A stretch of DNA of 64,000 nt from an uncultured Bacteroidales bacterium (GTDB lineage: Bacteria > Bacteroidota > Bacteroidia > Bacteroidales > UBA932), in contig ONKO01000003.1 of NCBI GenBank assembly GCA_900318445.1, positions 1-64,000 on the forward strand, in the 5' to 3' direction. The notes beneath the pieces are model-generated. The model did not search any database. It worked only from the letters and a program-made list of their open reading frames with translations, and was not told the origin of the DNA. Made by a program: the position numbers and the translations under genes. Shown here piece after piece: positions 34,118 through 43,042 of this stretch (within the stretch, counting starts at the first letter, position 1; every line of letters starts with the position of its first letter).

Positions 34118-35485
34118 ATGAAGATTATCATAGAAGGCGCAGGACAGGTAGGATCGCATTTGGCCAAGATGCTTAGCGCGGAAGGCAGCGAGATCACCGT
34201 CATCGACCCGGACCCGGAGCGTATCCGGGCCCTTATGTCCACCGCCGACGTAGCCACCATCTTGGGGCAGCCCTCCAAGATCGGTCTCCTCACGGAGGCT
34301 GGCTGCGCCCATGCAGATCTTTTCATCGCCGTGAACCCCACCATGAACCAGAGCGTGAACATCGTGAGCGCCCTCCTGGCCAAGAAACTGGGGACCAAAC
34401 GCGTAATTGCCCGCATTGACGACGAAGCCTACCTGGCCCCCGAGAACAAGCTTCTGTTCAAGGACATGGGCCTTGACATGATGTTCTTCCCCGAAAAGAG
34501 CGCCTCCGACGAAATCCTGGACATGCTGCGCCACAGCGCCGCCACCGACTCCATGGACTTCGCCCGCGGCAAACTGCAGCTGGCCGTCTTCAAGCTGGAC
34601 GACGACTCCCCCCTCCTGGACATGAACGTGAAGGACTTCGCCCACGCGGCGAAGGAAAAGCACCCGGAGGCCGAGTTCCGTATCGTCGCCATCTCCCGCG
34701 GCGGAAAGACCATCATCCCCAGCTTCGACACGCCCTTCAAGGACCATGACTACCTGTACATCATCACGCTTCGTGACGGCCTGCCTGCCCTGACCAAATT
34801 CCTGGGCAAGGACAAGGTGGACGTACGCCGTGTCATGATCCTCGGCGGCAGCGAAATCGGCCAGATGGTCGCAACCCGCCTCGCCGCCCAGAAAATCGAC
34901 GACATCAAGATCATCGACATCGACGCCCAGAAATGCCGGAAGCTCTCCGAGAACCTCCCCGACGTCGTGAGCGTCGCCAACGGGGACGTGCGCAACACGG
35001 ATTTCCTCCAGGAAGAGGACATCCGCAGCTACCACGCCGTACTGGCCGTCACCGGCCATGACGAGACCAACATCCTCTCCTGCGTGGTGGCCAAGAAGCT
35101 GGGCGTCCCGCGCGTCATCGCCCAGGTGGAGAACCTGGAATATGTGCGCCTCGCGGAGGAAATGGGCGTGGACAGCGTCGTGAACAAGAAACTCACCACC
35201 GCCAGCCGCATTTTCAAGTTCACCCTCTCGGACAAGGTTCGTTCCGTGCGCTACATGAGCGGAACCGACGCCGAGGTCCTCGAGTACACCGCGGCCCCCG
35301 GCTCCCGCATCACCCGCGGCATCCTCAAGGACGTGGATTTCCCGGCCGATGCCATCATCGGCGGCGTCATCCGCGGAGGAGACAGCTTCATTGCGGTGGG
35401 CCATAGCCAGATAGAACCTTACGACCGGGTGGCGGTCTTCGCCCTCCCGGATGCTGTGAAAGACGTAGATAAATTGTTTAGATAG
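34118..35485 (+). CDS. trkA: Trk potassium uptake regulatory subunit TrkA
   Basis: A 455-residue protein made of two RCK units, the TrkA layout. The first Rossmann domain starts [18 protein letters not shown] with VIDPDPERI. The second begins near residue 235 ([19 protein letters not shown], then IIDIDAQKC). Each is followed by a TrkA-C domain. It binds NAD(H)/nucleotides and gates the TrkH K+ channel from the cytoplasm; no trkH is in this window. It ends one base before the decarboxylase operon, suggesting co-transcription of K+ and Na+ handling genes. Confidence 0.93.
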   Translation: MKIIIEGAGQVGSHLAKMLSAEGSEITVIDPDPERIRALMSTADVATILGQPSKIGLLTEAGCAHADLFIAVNPTMNQSVNIVSALLAKKLGTKRVIARIDDEAYLAPENKLLFKDMGLDMMFFPEKSASDEILDMLRHSAATDSMDFARGKLQLAVFKLDDDSPLLDMNVKDFAHAAKEKHPEAEFRIVAISRGGKTIIPSFDTPFKDHDYLYIITLRDGLPALTKFLGKDKVDVRRVMILGGSEIGQMVATRLAAQKIDDIKIIDIDAQKCRKLSENLPDVVSVANGDVRNTDFLQEEDIRSYHAVLAVTGHDETNILSCVVAKKLGVPRVIAQVENLEYVRLAEEMGVDSVVNKKLTTASRIFKFTLSDKVRSVRYMSGTDAEVLEYTAAPGSRITRGILKDVDFPADAIIGGVIRGGDSFIAVGHSQIEPYDRVAVFALPDAVKDVDKLFR

Positions 35486-35486
35486 T

Positions 35487-37043
35487 ATGAGTATTCAGTC
35501 AGAGAATATCGAGAAACTGGTGGAACGCCGCGCCAAAGCCCGTCTGGGCGGCGGCGAAAAACGCATCGAAGCCCAGCACGCCAAAGGAAAGAAAACCGCC
35601 CGCGAACGGCTGGAGATGCTGCTGGACCCGGGCAGTTTCGAAGAGTATGACATGTTCGTGCAGCATCGCTGCACCAACTTCGGGATGGAAAAGAGCCACC
35701 CCGACGGAGACGGAGTTGTCACCGGTTGCGGCACAATCGGCGGCCGGCTGGTGTACGTTTTCGCCCAGGACTTCACCGTGAGCGGAGGCTCCCTGTCCAA
35801 GACCATGAGCGAGAAAATCTGCAAGGTCATGGACATGGCGCTTCGTAACGGGGCCCCCTGCATCGGCCTCAACGACAGCGGCGGCGCCCGCATCCAGGAG
35901 GGCATCGACGCCCTCGCCGGCTACGGAGAAATCTTCGAGAGGAACATCCTCTCCAGCGGCGTTGTTCCCCAGATCAGCGCCATCATGGGCCCCTGCGCCG
36001 GCGGTGCGGTTTACTCCCCCGCCCTCACGGACTTCACCCTCATGGTGAAGAATACCTCCTACATGTTCCTCACCGGCCCGGCAGTCGTGAGGAGCGTCAC
36101 CGGCGAGGAAGTGGACCAGGAGCAGCTGGGCGGCGCGTCCGTGCATGCCAGCAAGAGTGGCGTAGCCCATTTTGCGGCAAGCACCGAGGAAGAAGCCATC
36201 GAGACCATCAAAACGCTCCTGAGCTTCCTTCCCCAGAACAATATGGAAACGGCGCCCTTTGTGGAGACCACCGACCCCGTGAGCCGCATGGACGATGCCC
36301 TCAACAGCATTGTCCCCGACAACCCCAACAAGGCCTATAACATGTACGATGTCATCGGCAGCATCGTGGACGACGGCAAGTTCTTCGAAGTGCACAGGGA
36401 CTTTGCCCGCAACATCATCGTGGGCTTTGCTCACATGAACGGCCGCAGCGTGGGCATCGTGGCCAACCAGCCCCGCGAACTTGCCGGCGTACTGGACATC
36501 AACGCCAGCCGCAAGGCCGCCCGCTTCGTGCGTTTCTGCGACGCCTTCAACATTCCGCTCGTCACCCTCGTGGACGTTCCCGGCTTCCTGCCCGGCACGC
36601 AGCAGGAGTACGGCGCCATCATCACCAACGGTGCCAAGCTGCTGTACGCCTACGGTGAAGCCACCGTCCCCAAGGTCACCGTCACCCTCCGCAAGGGCTA
36701 CGGCGGCGCGCACATCGTCATGAGCTGCAAGCAGCTGCGCGGAGACATCAACTACGCCTGGCCCAGCGCCCAGATTGCCGTGATGGGGGCCGATGGTGCC
36801 GTGAACGTCCTGTACGCCAAAGACATCAAGGCCGATCCCGAGAACGCGAAGGCCATCTTCGAGGAAAAGAAGAAAGAATACGAAGACCTCTTCTCCAACC
36901 CGTACCAGGCTGCGCAGAAGGGCTATATAGACGACGTCATCGAGCCGCGCAACACGCGTTTCCGCGTCATCCGCGCCCTGGAGCAGCTCGCCGGCAAACG
37001 ACAAGAAATCCCTGCAAAGAAACATGACAACCTTCCTCTGTAA
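35487..37043 (+). CDS. mmdA: Methylmalonyl-CoA decarboxylase carboxyltransferase subunit
   Basis: A 518-residue acyl-CoA carboxyltransferase (crotonase-fold tandem). It has the acyl-CoA side [24 protein letters not shown] and [16 protein letters not shown]. The carboxybiotin side has [30 protein letters not shown] and [15 protein letters not shown]. With OadG, the biotin carrier and OadB following in the same operon, it is best read as MmdA. That subunit moves CO2 from methylmalonyl-CoA to biotin, giving propionyl-CoA. A propionyl-CoA carboxylase role is possible but no biotin carboxylase is present here. Confidence 0.92.
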   Translation: MSIQSENIEKLVERRAKARLGGGEKRIEAQHAKGKKTARERLEMLLDPGSFEEYDMFVQHRCTNFGMEKSHPDGDGVVTGCGTIGGRLVYVFAQDFTVSGGSLSKTMSEKICKVMDMALRNGAPCIGLNDSGGARIQEGIDALAGYGEIFERNILSSGVVPQISAIMGPCAGGAVYSPALTDFTLMVKNTSYMFLTGPAVVRSVTGEEVDQEQLGGASVHASKSGVAHFAASTEEEAIETIKTLLSFLPQNNMETAPFVETTDPVSRMDDALNSIVPDNPNKAYNMYDVIGSIVDDGKFFEVHRDFARNIIVGFAHMNGRSVGIVANQPRELAGVLDINASRKAARFVRFCDAFNIPLVTLVDVPGFLPGTQQEYGAIITNGAKLLYAYGEATVPKVTVTLRKGYGGAHIVMSCKQLRGDINYAWPSAQIAVMGADGAVNVLYAKDIKADPENAKAIFEEKKKEYEDLFSNPYQAAQKGYIDDVIEPRNTRFRVIRALEQLAGKRQEIPAKKHDNLPL

Positions 37044-37425
37044 TATCCTTCTTACGGCAGGCAGCGACCGCATGATGCAGACAGACCCCAACGGTCTTAC
37101 GCTCACGCTCATCAGCGTGGGTGTAGTGTTTGCCGCTCTTATCGTGCTGTATTTCATTTACAGTTTTTCCGGAGCACTGTTCTCCGGAAAATTCAAGCGC
37201 ACTCCCAAGGCGCCCAAATCCACACCGGATGCAGAAGTAGCCGCCGCCATCGCCCTCGCCCTTGACATGGAACAGGACGGAGACACGTACGCGGCCATCG
37301 CCACGGCCGTGCACCTGTACCTGAGCGACAGCATCCACGACGTCGAGCCCGGTATCGTGACCATCCGCCGCACTTCCTCCGCATGGAGTGACAAAGCATT
37401 AACATTCAGAAAATTACCAAGATAA
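37024..37425 (+). CDS. OadG-family decarboxylase gamma/delta subunit
   Basis: A 133-residue protein with one N-terminal transmembrane helix ([22 protein letters not shown]) preceded by DPNG, as in OadG-type subunits. A short linker and an Ala-rich cytoplasmic helix region ([13 protein letters not shown]) follow. It should tether MmdA to the membrane subunit OadB. The ATG at 37024 overlaps mmdA by 20 bp; later ATGs at 37072 and 37075 are alternatives. It lies 3 bp before the biotin carrier gene. Confidence 0.82.
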   Translation: MTTFLCNILLTAGSDRMMQTDPNGLTLTLISVGVVFAALIVLYFIYSFSGALFSGKFKRTPKAPKSTPDAEVAAAIALALDMEQDGDTYAAIATAVHLYLSDSIHDVEPGIVTIRRTSSAWSDKALTFRKLPR

Positions 37426-37428
37426 GCT

Positions 37429-37890
37429 ATGAAAGAGTATAAGTTCAAGATCAACGGAAAAGAGTATCAGGTAGCCATTGGAGAAGCCAGTGGCAACATG
37501 CTTTCCGTGAATGTAAACGGTGCAGATTACCAGGTAGAACTGGAGAATATGAACGCTGCGGCGGCAGCAATCTCTGCCGGCGCTAAAAAAATGGCCGATG
37601 CACCGGCAAATGCATCACCTGCCTCTGCTGCTCCCAGCACTGCGGCTTCTGCTGCGGCTCCCGCTGCTACGGGCGCCGGCAAAACCATCAAGAGTCCGCT
37701 GCCGGGCATCATCATCTCGGTGGATGTGAAGGAGGGGCAGGCTGTAAAGCGGGGCCAGAAGGTGGCTGTCATAGAAGCCATGAAAATGGAGAATGACATT
37801 CTGGCCGAGTGTGACGGTACCGTCACGGCGGTCCACGCCCGCAAGGGAGACTCCGTTCTGGAAGGTGCAGACATCGTAACAATCGGCTAA
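37429..37890 (+). CDS. Biotin carrier protein of the decarboxylase
   Basis: A 153-residue protein: an N-terminal beta segment (KEYKFKINGKEYQVAIGEA), an Ala/Pro-rich flexible linker (residues about 43-85), and a biotinyl domain at about 86-153. The biotinylation site is EAMKM with K119, preceded by PLPGIIISVDVKEGQAVKRGQ. The carboxybiotin swings between MmdA and OadB. Its stop overlaps the oadB start (TAATG). Confidence 0.93.
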   Translation: MKEYKFKINGKEYQVAIGEASGNMLSVNVNGADYQVELENMNAAAAAISAGAKKMADAPANASPASAAPSTAASAAAPAATGAGKTIKSPLPGIIISVDVKEGQAVKRGQKVAVIEAMKMENDILAECDGTVTAVHARKGDSVLEGADIVTIG

Positions 37891-39050
37891 TGGAAACCAT
37901 CTTAGACAGCCTGGCGCAATTCTGGCAGTTCACGGGCTTTGCCAACTGTACGTGGCAGCACGTGACCATGATTGTGATCGGCATTATCTTCATCACGCTG
38001 GGAATCGTGAAGAAGTGGGAGCCGCTGCTGCTGGTTCCCATCGGCTTCGGTATTATCATCGGCAATATTCCCCTCTTTACAGATCCCGCTACGGGCATGG
38101 GCCTGAAAATCGGCCTGTATGAAGAAGGGTCGGTGCTCAACATCCTGTACCACGGCGTACGCAATGGCTGGTATCCGCCGCTCATTTTCCTAGGCATCGG
38201 TGCCATGACGGACTTCAGCGCCCTTATCTCGCAGCCGCGCCTCATCCTCATCGGAGCGGCGGCGCAGCTGGGTATCTTCGGTGCCTATCTCATGGCCCTG
38301 CAGCTGGGCTTCATGCCCAACGAGGCCGGTGCCATCGGCATCATCGGCGGGGCCGACGGTCCCACGGCCATCTTCCTCAGCTCCAAACTGGCGCCGGAAC
38401 TCATGGGCGCCATCGCGGTATCGGCCTACTCCTACATGGCCCTCGTTCCCGTGATCCAGAAGCCCATCATGCTGCTCCTCACCACCAAGAAGGAGCGCCT
38501 CATCCGCATGAACAAGCCCCGCGTGGTGAGCCAGCGGGAGAAGATCATCTTCCCCATCGTGGGCTTCATCTGCACGGCGTTCATCGTGCCCAGCGGCCTG
38601 CCGCTCCTCGGCATGCTCTTCTTCGGCAACCTCCTCAAGGAGAGCGGCGTCACCAAACGCCTCGCCGCCACCGCAGGGGGCCCGCTCATCGACATCGTCA
38701 CCACACTCATCGGACTCACCGTGGGTGCATCTACGCAGGCCGATGTCTTCCTGAGCGGCCGTAGCGTACTCATCTTCGGCCTGGGCCTCGCATCCTTCGT
38801 CATTGCCACCTTTTTCGGCGTGAGCTTCGTCAAGTTGATGAACCTGTTCCTGCCGGAGGGAAAGAAGATCAACCCGCTCATCGGCAATGCCGGTGTGTCG
38901 GCCGTACCGGACGCTGCGCGCGTGTCGGAGACCGTGGGACTGGAGGCCGATCCCTCCAACCACCTCCTCACCCACGCCATGGCGCCCAATGTGGCCGGCG
39001 TCATCGGATCGGCCGTAGCGGCCGGTATCCTGCTCGGCTTCCTCGGATAA
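37890..39050 (+). CDS. Sodium-translocating decarboxylase beta subunit
   Basis: A 386-residue polytopic protein of the OadB/MmdB/GcdB family. The signature GGADGPTAIFLSSKLAP holds the conserved intramembrane Asp (D156); AYSYMALVPVIQKPIM and NAGVSAVPDAARVSE are further conserved blocks. It decarboxylates carboxybiotin and pumps Na+ out across the inner membrane. Together with mmdA, oadG and the carrier this completes the usual enzyme. There are 9-11 predicted helices, a normal length. Confidence 0.93.
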   Translation: METILDSLAQFWQFTGFANCTWQHVTMIVIGIIFITLGIVKKWEPLLLVPIGFGIIIGNIPLFTDPATGMGLKIGLYEEGSVLNILYHGVRNGWYPPLIFLGIGAMTDFSALISQPRLILIGAAAQLGIFGAYLMALQLGFMPNEAGAIGIIGGADGPTAIFLSSKLAPELMGAIAVSAYSYMALVPVIQKPIMLLLTTKKERLIRMNKPRVVSQREKIIFPIVGFICTAFIVPSGLPLLGMLFFGNLLKESGVTKRLAATAGGPLIDIVTTLIGLTVGASTQADVFLSGRSVLIFGLGLASFVIATFFGVSFVKLMNLFLPEGKKINPLIGNAGVSAVPDAARVSETVGLEADPSNHLLTHAMAPNVAGVIGSAVAAGILLGFLG

Positions 39051-39056
39051 TTTTTA

Positions 39057-40313
39057 ATGAGAAGAGTTTCCTTAGTCCTTGTATTAGCCATCGTTTCCCT
39101 TGGGATTTCCGCTCAGGAAAAGCCCAAGACGGGCTGGGTCTATACGCCCATGCCCAACTTGAGCTACAACACAGACCAGGGACTCAACCTGGGCGCCTTC
39201 TGCGACTTCTTCTACTACGGAGACGGGACGGTGTATCCCAACTTCCTGCATCATGCAGGCTTCTCGGCCGCCTTTGCCACCAAGGGCAGCTGGTTCGCGC
39301 ATTTCTACTATGAGTCGGTGGCGCTGGTGCCGGGGCTCCGCGTGAGCGCATCGGCCACCTACCGGGACTGCTATGCCAACAACTTTTACGGGTTCAACGG
39401 CATTGCGTCGCCGTTTCTCCCGGAACTGGAGCTCAACAAGGAGACGCGCACGGCCTGGTACACCAACCGGAGACGCTTTTTTCGGGCTGCGGCTGCCATG
39501 CAGGGCTCCGTTTCGGGGCATCTGCAATGGGTGGGAGGCCTGGTTTTCCGCCACGTAATGATGGACGACTTCTCCCTCCGCAACTACGACTCCGGGAGGA
39601 GCCTGTACCTGCGCTATAGGGACATCGGCCTTATCGAGCCCGAAGAGTTTTCCGGCGGCACTTCGCTGGAGCTCAAGGGAGGCCTTATCTACGACACCCG
39701 CGACGTGGAGCTGTTCCCGTCCAAGGGCATTTATGCAGAGGGGCTCCTGGTGGGGAATGCAGACCTTCGGCAGTGGCACTACAACTACCTGCAGCTGTCG
39801 CTGCACTGGCGGCATTACCTCACGCTTGTTCCCGGGCGGCTCATCTTCGGGTATCACCTGGGCCTGCAGCATACCCTCGCCGGAGAAGTGCCGTTTTACA
39901 ATATCAATGAGCTGGCTACCATCCACTATGCCTATGAGGAGAATTCCGGGCTGGGCAGCCGCTACAGCATCCGCGGCTTCCGGTACAACCGAATTGCGGC
40001 GGCCGGCTACGCCTGGGCCAATGTGGAGTTGCGGGTGATTCCTTTGCGCTTTGATTTATGGAAGCAGCACTTTGACATTGTCTTTAACCCGTTCGTAGAC
40101 CTTGCCTCCATTACCCGCACGTACCGGATGGACCGGCAGGCGAACTACGCAGACGTTTTTCAGGACAGAAAACTGCCCGTCGCGGCCAGTGCCGGCATGG
40201 GCGTCAAATTACACATGAACACTAACTTCATACTGTCGGTGGACTTCGGGAAGGCTTTCGACCCTGAGCTCAGCGACTTTATGGTAGGTATGGCAACTAC
40301 ATATGTATTCTAA
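39057..40313 (+). CDS. Omp85-type (BamA/TamA C-terminal) outer membrane barrel
   Basis: A 418-residue protein: signal peptide (to SAQ, residue 20), then only the 16-strand bacterial surface antigen (D15) barrel with no room for POTRA domains. Diagnostic segments are GGLIYDTRDVELFPSKGIYAEG and GSRYSIRGFRYNR (the conserved RGF lid motif). The final strand ends in Phe. The function of POTRA-less members is not settled. It follows oadB by 6 bp and overlaps the serine hydrolase gene by 11 bp. Confidence 0.75.
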   Translation: MRRVSLVLVLAIVSLGISAQEKPKTGWVYTPMPNLSYNTDQGLNLGAFCDFFYYGDGTVYPNFLHHAGFSAAFATKGSWFAHFYYESVALVPGLRVSASATYRDCYANNFYGFNGIASPFLPELELNKETRTAWYTNRRRFFRAAAAMQGSVSGHLQWVGGLVFRHVMMDDFSLRNYDSGRSLYLRYRDIGLIEPEEFSGGTSLELKGGLIYDTRDVELFPSKGIYAEGLLVGNADLRQWHYNYLQLSLHWRHYLTLVPGRLIFGYHLGLQHTLAGEVPFYNINELATIHYAYEENSGLGSRYSIRGFRYNRIAAAGYAWANVELRVIPLRFDLWKQHFDIVFNPFVDLASITRTYRMDRQANYADVFQDRKLPVAASAGMGVKLHMNTNFILSVDFGKAFDPELSDFMVGMATTYVF

Positions 40314-41613
40314 AACTATTCTTCTTGCGGCCGCAGCGACGGTGCTCCTGACGACCACAGCCTTCCAGCCCAAAAACGGCGGCATCCGCCGCAGTACGCC
40401 CGAGAAACAGGGCATGAGTTCCCAGCATCTGGCCCTTATTGACAGTGCCGTCAATGCGACCATCGCCGTCGGAGACATTCCCGGCGCGGTCGTAGGCATC
40501 GTCCGTAACGGTCATCTTGTCTATGAAAAAGCCTTCGGTTACAAGTCGGTGTATCCGGAGAAAGAGCCCATGACCGTGGAGACCATGTTCGATCTCGCAT
40601 CCGTTTCCAAGTGCGTAGGCACCACTCTTTCCTTCATGCAACTCGTGGAGCAGGGAAAGGTGCGCCTCGTGGACAACGTGAGTTACTACATCCCCGAATT
40701 CCAGCCCTGGGAAGACCCCGAGACCGGAGAGAAAGTGGAAATCACGGTGCAGAACCTCCTCACCCACTCTTCGGGCCTGGCAGCTTACCTGCCCAACACC
40801 AACGCGTACATCCAGGAGTTCGGCTGCGACAGCCCGGACTCGCTCATGATGTACATCTCCACGCGCATCAAGCGTAACTTCCGCCCCGGCACCAGACAGC
40901 TCTACAGCTGCCTCAACTTCATCACCCTGCAGAACATCCTGCAGCGCGTCACCGGCGAGCGCCTCTGCGACTACGCCCAGAAGAACGTCTTCGACGCCCT
41001 GGGACTTCGCCACACCACCTACTTCCCGCTGGACTTCGGCCCGCTCAAGGAGAATCCCACGCTGGTACAGAACTACTTTGCCGATGGCCTTGTCCCCGTC
41101 GGCAGGCCCGTCTGGAAGCCCGAACTTGTCGCGCTTTGCGCCCCCACCGAAATGCTCGCAGACAGCACGGTGCTCCTGGCGCAGGTCCACGACCCCACCG
41201 CCCGCCTCGCCAATGGCGGCAACTCCGGTAACGCCGGCGTCTTCTCCTGCGTGGAAGACCTCGCTGTCGTATGCGCCGCGCTCCTGAACGGTGGCAGCTA
41301 CAACGGTCACCGCATCCTGGGCCCCCAGACTGTTCGCAAGATGTTCGAAGTTCCCGGCACCGACGACCCCGCCGTTGCCCGCGCCTTGGGCTGGGACACC
41401 TACTACACCGGTCCCTACACCAGCGGTGACATCTTCGAACTGGACAACGTCCGCGGCCACACCGGTTACACGGGCACCTCACTTATCCTGGACCCCGACA
41501 CCAACACCGCTGTCATCATCCTGGCCCACCGCGTCCACCCGCATGACGAGGGTGCCACCGGCCGCCTCCGTGGCGTCGTGGCCTCCATCGCCGCTGCCTC
41601 CATCGGACGGTAA
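40303..41613 (+). CDS. Class C beta-lactamase-fold serine hydrolase
   Basis: A 436-residue exported protein (hydrophobic N-terminus TILLAAAATVLLTTTA). The penicillin-binding fold has SxxK as SVSK (residues about 100-103), Y-x-N replaced by YSCLN (residues YSC), and a C-terminal HTGYTG replacing KTG. HTGxxG and SVSK are typical of esterase- or DD-peptidase-like members rather than true beta-lactamases. Substrate unknown, probably periplasmic or surface. It overlaps the Omp85-type gene and ends three bases before the nested palindrome at 41616. Confidence 0.85.
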   Translation: MYSKTILLAAAATVLLTTTAFQPKNGGIRRSTPEKQGMSSQHLALIDSAVNATIAVGDIPGAVVGIVRNGHLVYEKAFGYKSVYPEKEPMTVETMFDLASVSKCVGTTLSFMQLVEQGKVRLVDNVSYYIPEFQPWEDPETGEKVEITVQNLLTHSSGLAAYLPNTNAYIQEFGCDSPDSLMMYISTRIKRNFRPGTRQLYSCLNFITLQNILQRVTGERLCDYAQKNVFDALGLRHTTYFPLDFGPLKENPTLVQNYFADGLVPVGRPVWKPELVALCAPTEMLADSTVLLAQVHDPTARLANGGNSGNAGVFSCVEDLAVVCAALLNGGSYNGHRILGPQTVRKMFEVPGTDDPAVARALGWDTYYTGPYTSGDIFELDNVRGHTGYTGTSLILDPDTNTAVIILAHRVHPHDEGATGRLRGVVASIAAASIGR

Positions 41614-41615
41614 GT

Positions 41616-41726
41616 GCGTGGCGCTTAATAGGCTACAATTCAATCACTTAGCACAACTGACGGGTATGTTTTTTGCACCCGTCAGTTGTGCTAAAGTTTT
41701 GTATTAGAATGACTTAAGCGCCACGC
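41616..41726. repeat. Nested palindromic element A
   Basis: The outer arms GCGTGGCGCTTA (41616-41627) and TAAGCGCCACGC (41715-41726) are perfectly complementary. Inside is a second, 18-bp perfect stem (TTAGCACAACTGACGGGT at 41648-41665; complement 41677-41694) with an 11-base loop. The inner sequence recurs at 57403-57449. It fills most of the gap between the serine hydrolase and the V-ATPase operon and could terminate transcription. Confidence 0.85.
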
Positions 41727-41782
41727 AACCGGCCCGTCGCAGGTCGAGGGATAAGACGTTTTTTTTTCTTGTCCTTTTTCCC

Positions 41783-41790
41783 TATATTTG
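41783..41790 (+). promoter_or_regulatory. -7 promoter box of the V-ATPase operon
   Basis: TATATTTG, 32 bp before the ATG at 41823. A TTG at 41769-41771 is too close (11 bp) for the usual spacing, so the -33 element is unclear. Confidence 0.45.
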
Positions 41791-41822
41791 TAGGACACGA
41801 AAAACTAAACTATATTCTCTAT

Positions 41823-42422
41823 ATGGACAAACTCCAGGAACTGACCCAGAAGCTATATAATGAGGGTCTTTCGAAAGGAAAAGAAGAGGGCGAGGCCATT
41901 CTGGCCAAGGCTCAGGCCCAGGCTCAGGAAATTGTAGCGAAAGCACAGGAAGAGGCCAAGGCCATCATCGAAAAGGCGCAGAAAGAAGCAGCCGACTATA
42001 AAGTCAAAGTGGAAGGCGACGTAAAAATGGCGTCTACCCAGGCCCTGCAGGCAACGAAGGCCGGCATCGAGAACCTCATCGTAGCCAAGGCCGTGGAGCC
42101 CGCGAAGGACGTGCTCGGCAGCGAGGCTTTCCTCAAGGAAGTCATCACCGCCGTAGCCAAGAACTTCAGCGCCCAGGAAAGCACAGACCTTTCCCTGGTC
42201 CTTCCCGAGAAACTGCAGAAAAGCCTGGAACCCTTCATCACCGCAGAACTCACAAAAACCCTTGGCAAAGGCGTAGAGACCACTTTCTCCAAGAAAGTGA
42301 ACGCCGGCTTCAAGATCGGCCCGAAGGACGGCAGCTACTTCATCGACCTCACGGACGAGGCCTTCCAGGCACTCATCGGCGAGTACCTGCGTCCTGCCAC
42401 CAAGAAAATCCTGTTCGGCTAG
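41823..42422 (+). CDS. atpE: V-type ATP synthase subunit E
   Basis: A 199-residue protein with a long charged coiled coil over residues about 1-75 (EEGEAILAKAQAQAQEIVAKAQ and KAIIEKAQKEAADYK) and a globular C-terminal half, the subunit E layout. It forms the peripheral stalk linking V1 to Vo. The start is placed at MDKLQEL; upstream in-frame codons lie in the promoter. It is the first gene of the ATPase operon. Confidence 0.88.
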   Translation: MDKLQELTQKLYNEGLSKGKEEGEAILAKAQAQAQEIVAKAQEEAKAIIEKAQKEAADYKVKVEGDVKMASTQALQATKAGIENLIVAKAVEPAKDVLGSEAFLKEVITAVAKNFSAQESTDLSLVLPEKLQKSLEPFITAELTKTLGKGVETTFSKKVNAGFKIGPKDGSYFIDLTDEAFQALIGEYLRPATKKILFG

Positions 42423-42425
42423 GGC

Positions 42426-43031
42426 ATGGGTAACTTCGAGTACATCATCTCCAGCCTTCCCTTCCTCACCACGGACTACAAGTACGCGGAGGGCCAGGGC
42501 TTCAGCCAGGTGATGCAGGAAATCCGGGAAAACCTCTCGGAGAAGGACGCCTCCGCCCTGGACTTCCTTCTCAGAGGATTCCAGGCCAGCGAACTCACCC
42601 CGGAGTTCTACACGCAGGCCCTGGAGCACCCCCAGCCCTTCATCCGGGAATACTTCCGCTTTGACCTCAACCTCAGAAACGCCAAGGTGCGCTATCTGAA
42701 CCAGGCTCTGGGCCGTCCTCTCGAAACGGACGTCGTCACCCTCACGGAAGAAGAAGTGGAGTTCGAGGAAAAAACCGCCGTGGAAACCGCCCTGGCCCTC
42801 GGAGACCTCCTCTCCCGCGAAAAAGAGCTGGACGAGATTGCCTGGGCAAAAATAGGCGCGCTGGAAACCTTCCACTACTTTGACCTCACGGCCGTACTGG
42901 CCTACGTCGCCAAACTGCACATCGTAGACCGCTGGCTGTCCCTGGACGAGGCCAAAGGCCGGGAACTCTTCAAACAGCTGGTGAGCGAGGTGCGCGGCAC
43001 CTTCAAAGGCGTGGAATACACAGAAAAATAA
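42426..43031 (+). CDS. DUF2764 V-ATPase-associated protein
   Basis: A 201-residue acidic helical protein of the DUF2764 family: MGNFEYIISSLPFLTTDY at the start, RLEKELDEIAW-like (here REKELDEIAWAKIGALE) and LHIVDRWLSLDEAKGRELF at the end. It occupies the position between subunits E and A found in Bacteroidetes V-ATPase operons, where a canonical subunit C (NtpC) is absent. It is plausibly the functional replacement of C as the central-stalk socket, which is inferred from position only. Confidence 0.82.
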   Translation: MGNFEYIISSLPFLTTDYKYAEGQGFSQVMQEIRENLSEKDASALDFLLRGFQASELTPEFYTQALEHPQPFIREYFRFDLNLRNAKVRYLNQALGRPLETDVVTLTEEEVEFEEKTAVETALALGDLLSREKELDEIAWAKIGALETFHYFDLTAVLAYVAKLHIVDRWLSLDEAKGRELFKQLVSEVRGTFKGVEYTEK

Positions 43032-43042
43032 AGATACGATAT

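Noticed and set aside
35487-37043. Propionyl-CoA or acetyl-CoA carboxylase subunit
   Set aside because: No biotin carboxylase gene is nearby, and OadG and OadB follow directly, which identifies a decarboxylase.
40303-41613. True beta-lactamase
   Set aside because: It keeps SxxK but has YSC instead of Y-x-N and HTG instead of KTG, the pattern of esterase- or peptidase-like homologues.
41616-41726. tRNA or other structured RNA gene
   Set aside because: The arms form simple stems without a tRNA cloverleaf, CCA end or conserved T-loop. No tRNA or rRNA gene was found anywhere in the window.
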